DNA of 64,000 nucleotides. Source: Paenibacillus tyrphae (lineage in GTDB: Bacteria; Bacillota; Bacilli; Paenibacillales; NBRC-103111). How positions within the stretch are numbered: position 1 is the first letter of the stretch; the number at the start of each line of letters is the position of its first letter. Both the position numbers and the translations under genes were made by a program. Under the pieces are notes generated by a model. The model had not been told where the DNA came from, searched no databases, and saw only the letters and a list, made by a program, of their open reading frames with translations. This document shows positions 61,164 through 64,000 of this stretch, one piece after another. The stretch lies in the NCBI RefSeq assembly GCF_027925525.1, contig NZ_BSDJ01000010.1:210844-274843 (forward strand), read 5' to 3'.

Positions 61164-63674
61164 GTGCTAAGAAGTACGGTATATTTTCAACAGTTCGTGT
61201 TCATTGCGATGGTTTCACTTGCTATTTTTTTGTTTCCTCAATTAACAATGGCCGAGACTTATTATGAATATAAGGATTCGAAGCTGCTGAATATTTACTC
61301 AAAAGATAACGGGAAGTTTTATAAAGCAACCTTTATACATGATAAGAACGGAAACATCATAGGTAAAAAAATGGTTCCAGCAAAAGCAATTGATTATCCT
61401 GCAGAAACGAGTTATTCCAATGCATCTTACGATATCGTTCTTTTCAATGTTGATCCTAAGGCAATGCAGGTAGAGTTCCCGACGTGGACGGAGAACAATG
61501 GTCAGGACGATGTCATTTGGCATCAAGGGGAAAAGGTAGGGGACGGAATATGGAAAGTGACTATTCCGTTTAGTAAACATAAGGATGAAAGCGGGAAATA
61601 CATAACGCATATTTATGTGGATAAAACAATGTGGGCTGTAAGCGAGACAGCAGTAAAATTAACGACCAGCACGCGCATCCCTCCGACCGTGAATCTATCT
61701 TCGGGCAGCTATGATATCTATCTAGATGGTGTTGGAGAACCTGTTGCTAGAGTAGCCTTTCCGACATGGACGCTGCATAACGGTCAAGACGATATTGTTT
61801 GGAACGAGGGAGAAAAGGTTTCACCCGGCACATGGAAAATAACGATTCCTTTTAGTGAACATAATCAAGAAATAGGCGAATATATCACTCATATTTATTC
61901 ATACGATCGACGAGGGAATGCTGTGATGTCAGGCTTCGGTCAAACTACAGCAGTTGGTGGAATAAGCGCTCCTGCTGAAACGAGCTATTCGAATGCCTCC
62001 TTTGACATTATAGCCTATGGAATTGATCCTAAGGCAACACAGGTGGAGTTCCCGACGTGGACGGCGAAAGACGGTAAGGATGTCATTTGGTATCAAGGGG
62101 AAAAGATAGGTAATGGAGCCTGGAAAGTAACCATTCCGTTCAATAAACATAAAGATGAAAGTGGAAAATACATATCGCATATTTATGTGGATAAAACAAT
62201 GTGGGCTGCAAGCGAGACGATGGTAAACCTAACGACCAGCACACGTATTCCTCCGACCGTGAATCTATCGTCAGGCAGTTATGATGTTTATATTGATGGC
62301 GTGGGTGAACAGGTTACCCGTGTTTCATTCCCGACATGGACGCAACGTAACGGTCAAGACGATATGGTTTGGAAAGAAGGATATAAGGTCGGGATCAATA
62401 CGTGGAAAATAACGGTTCCGTTCAGTGAGCATAATCAAGAAACAGGCGAATATATCACTCATATTTATTCGTATGATCGACACGGAAATGCAGTAATGTC
62501 AGGCTTTGGTCAAACAACGGCAGTCGGTGGGATAAGCGCTCCGACAGAAACAAGCTATTCCAATGCATCCTTTGACATTACAGCCTATGGAATTGATCCA
62601 AAGGCGACACAGGTAGAGTTCCCTACATGGACCGAGAAGAACGGTCAGGACGATGTCATTTGGCATCAAGGGGAAAAGGTGGGGGACGCAATATGGAAAG
62701 TGACTATTCCATTTAGTAAACATAAAGATGAAAGTGGAAAATACATAACGCATATTTATGTGGATAAAACAATGTGGGCTGCAAGCGAGACCATGGTAAA
62801 CCTAACGACCAGCACGCGCATCCCTCCGACCGTGAATCTGTCGTCAGGCAGCTATGATATCTATCTAGATGGTGTTGGAGAACAAGTTGCAAGAGTAGCC
62901 TTTCCAACATGGACTCAACTTAACGGTCAAGACGATATCGTTTGGAAAGATGGGTATAAGGTCGGGGCCAATACATGGAAACTAACGATTCCATTCAGCG
63001 AGCATAATCAAGAAACAGGCGAATATATCACTCATATTTATTCATATGATCGACAAGGGAACGCAGTAATGTCAGGCTTTGGTCGAACTACAGTGGTTGG
63101 TGGAATAAGTGCATCTGCCAAAACAAGCTATTCGAATGCATCCTTCAACATTACAGCCTATGGAGTCGATCCAAAGGCAACGCAGGTAGAATTTCCGACG
63201 TGGACCGAGAATAATGGTCAGGACGATGTCATTTGGCATCAAGGGGAAAAGGTAGGGGACGGAATATGGAAAGTGACTATTCCGTTTAGTAAACATAAAG
63301 ATGAAAGCGGGAAATACATAACGCATATTTATGTGGATAAAACAATGTGGGCTGCAAGCGAGACGATGGTAAACCTAACGACCAACACACGCATCCCTCC
63401 GACTGTGAATCTATCTTCAGGAAGCTATGATATTTATATTGATGGTGTTGGAGAACAGGTTACCCGAGTTGCGTTCCCAACATGGACACAAAGTAACGGA
63501 CAAGACGATATTGTTTGGAAAGAGGGATATAAGGTCGGGGCCAATACGTGGAAAATAACGGTTCCGTTCAGCGAGCATAACCAAGAGACCGGCGAGTATA
63601 TCACTCATATTTATTCGTACGATCAGAAAGGGAATGCGGTAATGATAGGTTATGGTTCTGTTTTAGTTAATTAA
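61164..63674 (+). CDS. Secreted protein with eight GBS-Bsp-like modules
   Basis: 836 residues, GTG start after GGAAGGAG. Signal peptide to about residue 30 (FPQLTMAE). Residues 32-75 resemble one YD/RHS-type repeat (KDSKLLNIYSKDNGKF, DKNGNIIGKK). The rest is four tandem units of about 191 residues, each made of two related modules: type 1 with QVEFPTWT, DDVIWHQGEK and WKVTIPFSKHK; type 2 with VNLSSGSYDIY, VW.EGYKVG and HIYSYDR.GNAVM. These fit the GBS Bsp-like repeat family seen in streptococcal and bacillar surface or wall-hydrolase proteins. No catalytic domain or wall anchor is visible, so it is secreted or held by partners. It has lower GC than the chromosome average here. The next gene is also a secreted YD-repeat protein. 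Confidence 0.85.
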   Translation: MLRSTVYFQQFVFIAMVSLAIFLFPQLTMAETYYEYKDSKLLNIYSKDNGKFYKATFIHDKNGNIIGKKMVPAKAIDYPAETSYSNASYDIVLFNVDPKAMQVEFPTWTENNGQDDVIWHQGEKVGDGIWKVTIPFSKHKDESGKYITHIYVDKTMWAVSETAVKLTTSTRIPPTVNLSSGSYDIYLDGVGEPVARVAFPTWTLHNGQDDIVWNEGEKVSPGTWKITIPFSEHNQEIGEYITHIYSYDRRGNAVMSGFGQTTAVGGISAPAETSYSNASFDIIAYGIDPKATQVEFPTWTAKDGKDVIWYQGEKIGNGAWKVTIPFNKHKDESGKYISHIYVDKTMWAASETMVNLTTSTRIPPTVNLSSGSYDVYIDGVGEQVTRVSFPTWTQRNGQDDMVWKEGYKVGINTWKITVPFSEHNQETGEYITHIYSYDRHGNAVMSGFGQTTAVGGISAPTETSYSNASFDITAYGIDPKATQVEFPTWTEKNGQDDVIWHQGEKVGDAIWKVTIPFSKHKDESGKYITHIYVDKTMWAASETMVNLTTSTRIPPTVNLSSGSYDIYLDGVGEQVARVAFPTWTQLNGQDDIVWKDGYKVGANTWKLTIPFSEHNQETGEYITHIYSYDRQGNAVMSGFGRTTVVGGISASAKTSYSNASFNITAYGVDPKATQVEFPTWTENNGQDDVIWHQGEKVGDGIWKVTIPFSKHKDESGKYITHIYVDKTMWAASETMVNLTTNTRIPPTVNLSSGSYDIYIDGVGEQVTRVAFPTWTQSNGQDDIVWKEGYKVGANTWKITVPFSEHNQETGEYITHIYSYDQKGNAVMIGYGSVLVN
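61404..63650 (+). repeat. Four tandem 570-573-bp coding repeats
   Basis: Equivalent codons begin at 61404, 61977, 62547 and 63120, so the period is 573, 570 and 573 bp. The second unit is one codon shorter (GKDV in place of GQDDV). DNA-level similarity is high, so unit number may vary by recombination. Confidence 0.85.
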
Positions 63675-63709
63675 CAATTATAAGGACAACAAAATATCAT
63701 GAAGGATGT

Positions 63710-64000
63710 ATGACAAAAATGTACCTCTCTGGCCATAAAAAAAGTTTATTTCTGTTATGCCTTAGTTTATATTTGGTTTTATTTCACTTCATGGTCGCCG
63801 CAACAGCGGCGGCTTCTGAGTCACAAGCAGGTGGATATAATTATGTTTACGATAGTCTTGGAAGAATAAAATACATTAAGTTTCCAAGTGGCCTTTTTGA
63901 GGAGTATATCTACGATAAAAATGGCAATTTAATTTCCAAAAACATGAGTATAAACGGCAGCTTTGAAATAGATGAAAACGGGAACAACTTACCGGACTTT
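63710..64000 (+). CDS. Secreted YD/RHS-repeat protein (partial, cut by window end)
   Basis: ATG 63710, after AAGGATG, opens a frame that reaches the window end (97 codons). A signal peptide is clear (KKSLFLLCLSLYLVLFHF, then VAATAAASES). Next come one or two YD repeats: YNYVYDSLGRIKYIKFPSG and EYIYDKNGNLISK, the RHS-type pattern that forms beta-sheet shells in Rhs and wall-associated proteins. The end DENGNNLPDF resembles a calcium-binding loop. It lies 35 bp after the GBS-Bsp-like protein and is probably co-transcribed. Whether a toxin domain follows cannot be seen. Confidence 0.75.
   Translation, partial: MTKMYLSGHKKSLFLLCLSLYLVLFHFMVAATAAASESQAGGYNYVYDSLGRIKYIKFPSGLFEEYIYDKNGNLISKNMSINGSFEIDENGNNLPDF

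Noticed and set aside
61404..63650. CRISPR-like or satellite repeat
   Set aside because: The units are 573 bp, contiguous, in frame and protein-coding, with no spacers.

Overview
The window looks like a chromosomal segment of a Paenibacillus-type member of the Bacillota. It is fairly GC-rich for that phylum. It carries S-layer-homology (SLH) surface proteins, several YesM/YesN-type two-component systems whose response regulators carry AraC DNA-binding domains, Lpl/Ytc-type sugar ABC transporters without their own ATPase, AGGAGG-type ribosome binding sites and many intrinsic terminators. No rRNA, tRNA or CRISPR array was seen.

Layout. 1-5 kb: the end of an alpha/beta hydrolase; a lipoprotein serine hydrolase of the beta-lactamase class C type with a C-terminal SLH region; a fused sensor kinase-response regulator; a probably frameshifted small gene. 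5-13.5 kb: an orphan AraC-type response regulator, a palindromic structured repeat (copy A), and a 2241-residue exported protein joining a phosphodiester glycosidase, a calcineurin-like phosphoesterase, Ig-like domains and SLH modules. 13.5-19.7 kb: motA-motB, an MFS exporter with a divergent MarR regulator, two orphan immunity-type genes (DUF4284/Imm22-like and DUF1963), and a divergent XRE regulator/HEPN-like pair. 19.8-35.8 kb: a YesM/YesN pair, a LysR-MFS pair, repeat copy B, then a long locus with a binding protein, ATPase and fused permease of the FbpABC/AfuABC type, a second membrane-anchored binding protein, a PP2C-like phosphatase, a sugar-phosphate isomerase-like enzyme, a frameshifted FAD oxidoreductase and a Gfo/Idh/MocA dehydrogenase. 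This reads as uptake and catabolism of a carbohydrate or phosphorylated compound under catabolite control.

35.8-40.7 kb is an AT-richer accessory island: a decayed IS1595-type element running into the end of a GNAT gene, a MerR regulator with a textbook 19-bp-spacer promoter and an apparently leaderless mRNA, and an MFS gene split by a tnpB-only IS605-group element whose tnpB is frameshifted. 40.7-50.5 kb: an oligosaccharide-type ABC system (two permeases and a binding protein), a divergent secreted protein, and a binding protein-kinase-regulator operon that probably controls it. 50.5-55 kb: a TetR regulator and an ECF transporter operon (S, A1, A2, T) that includes a TudS-related putative desulfidase. 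55.4-57 kb: MFS plus DUF1904. 57.1-58.6 kb: remnants of a GH95 glycosidase, a LacI-type regulator and an unidentified gene. 58.7-61 kb: divergent osmC and a metY-like gene, each with a promoter followed by a terminator in its leader. 61.1-64 kb: a secreted protein made of eight GBS-Bsp-like modules, followed by the start of a secreted YD/RHS-repeat protein cut by the window edge.

The most unusual signals are (i) the two-copy structured palindrome, with a conserved core and stems that differ in sequence but still pair, (ii) the paired attenuator-like leaders of osmC and metY, (iii) the leaderless MerR arrangement, and (iv) the ECF-desulfidase operon. All family assignments come from reading motifs by eye; no database search was run.
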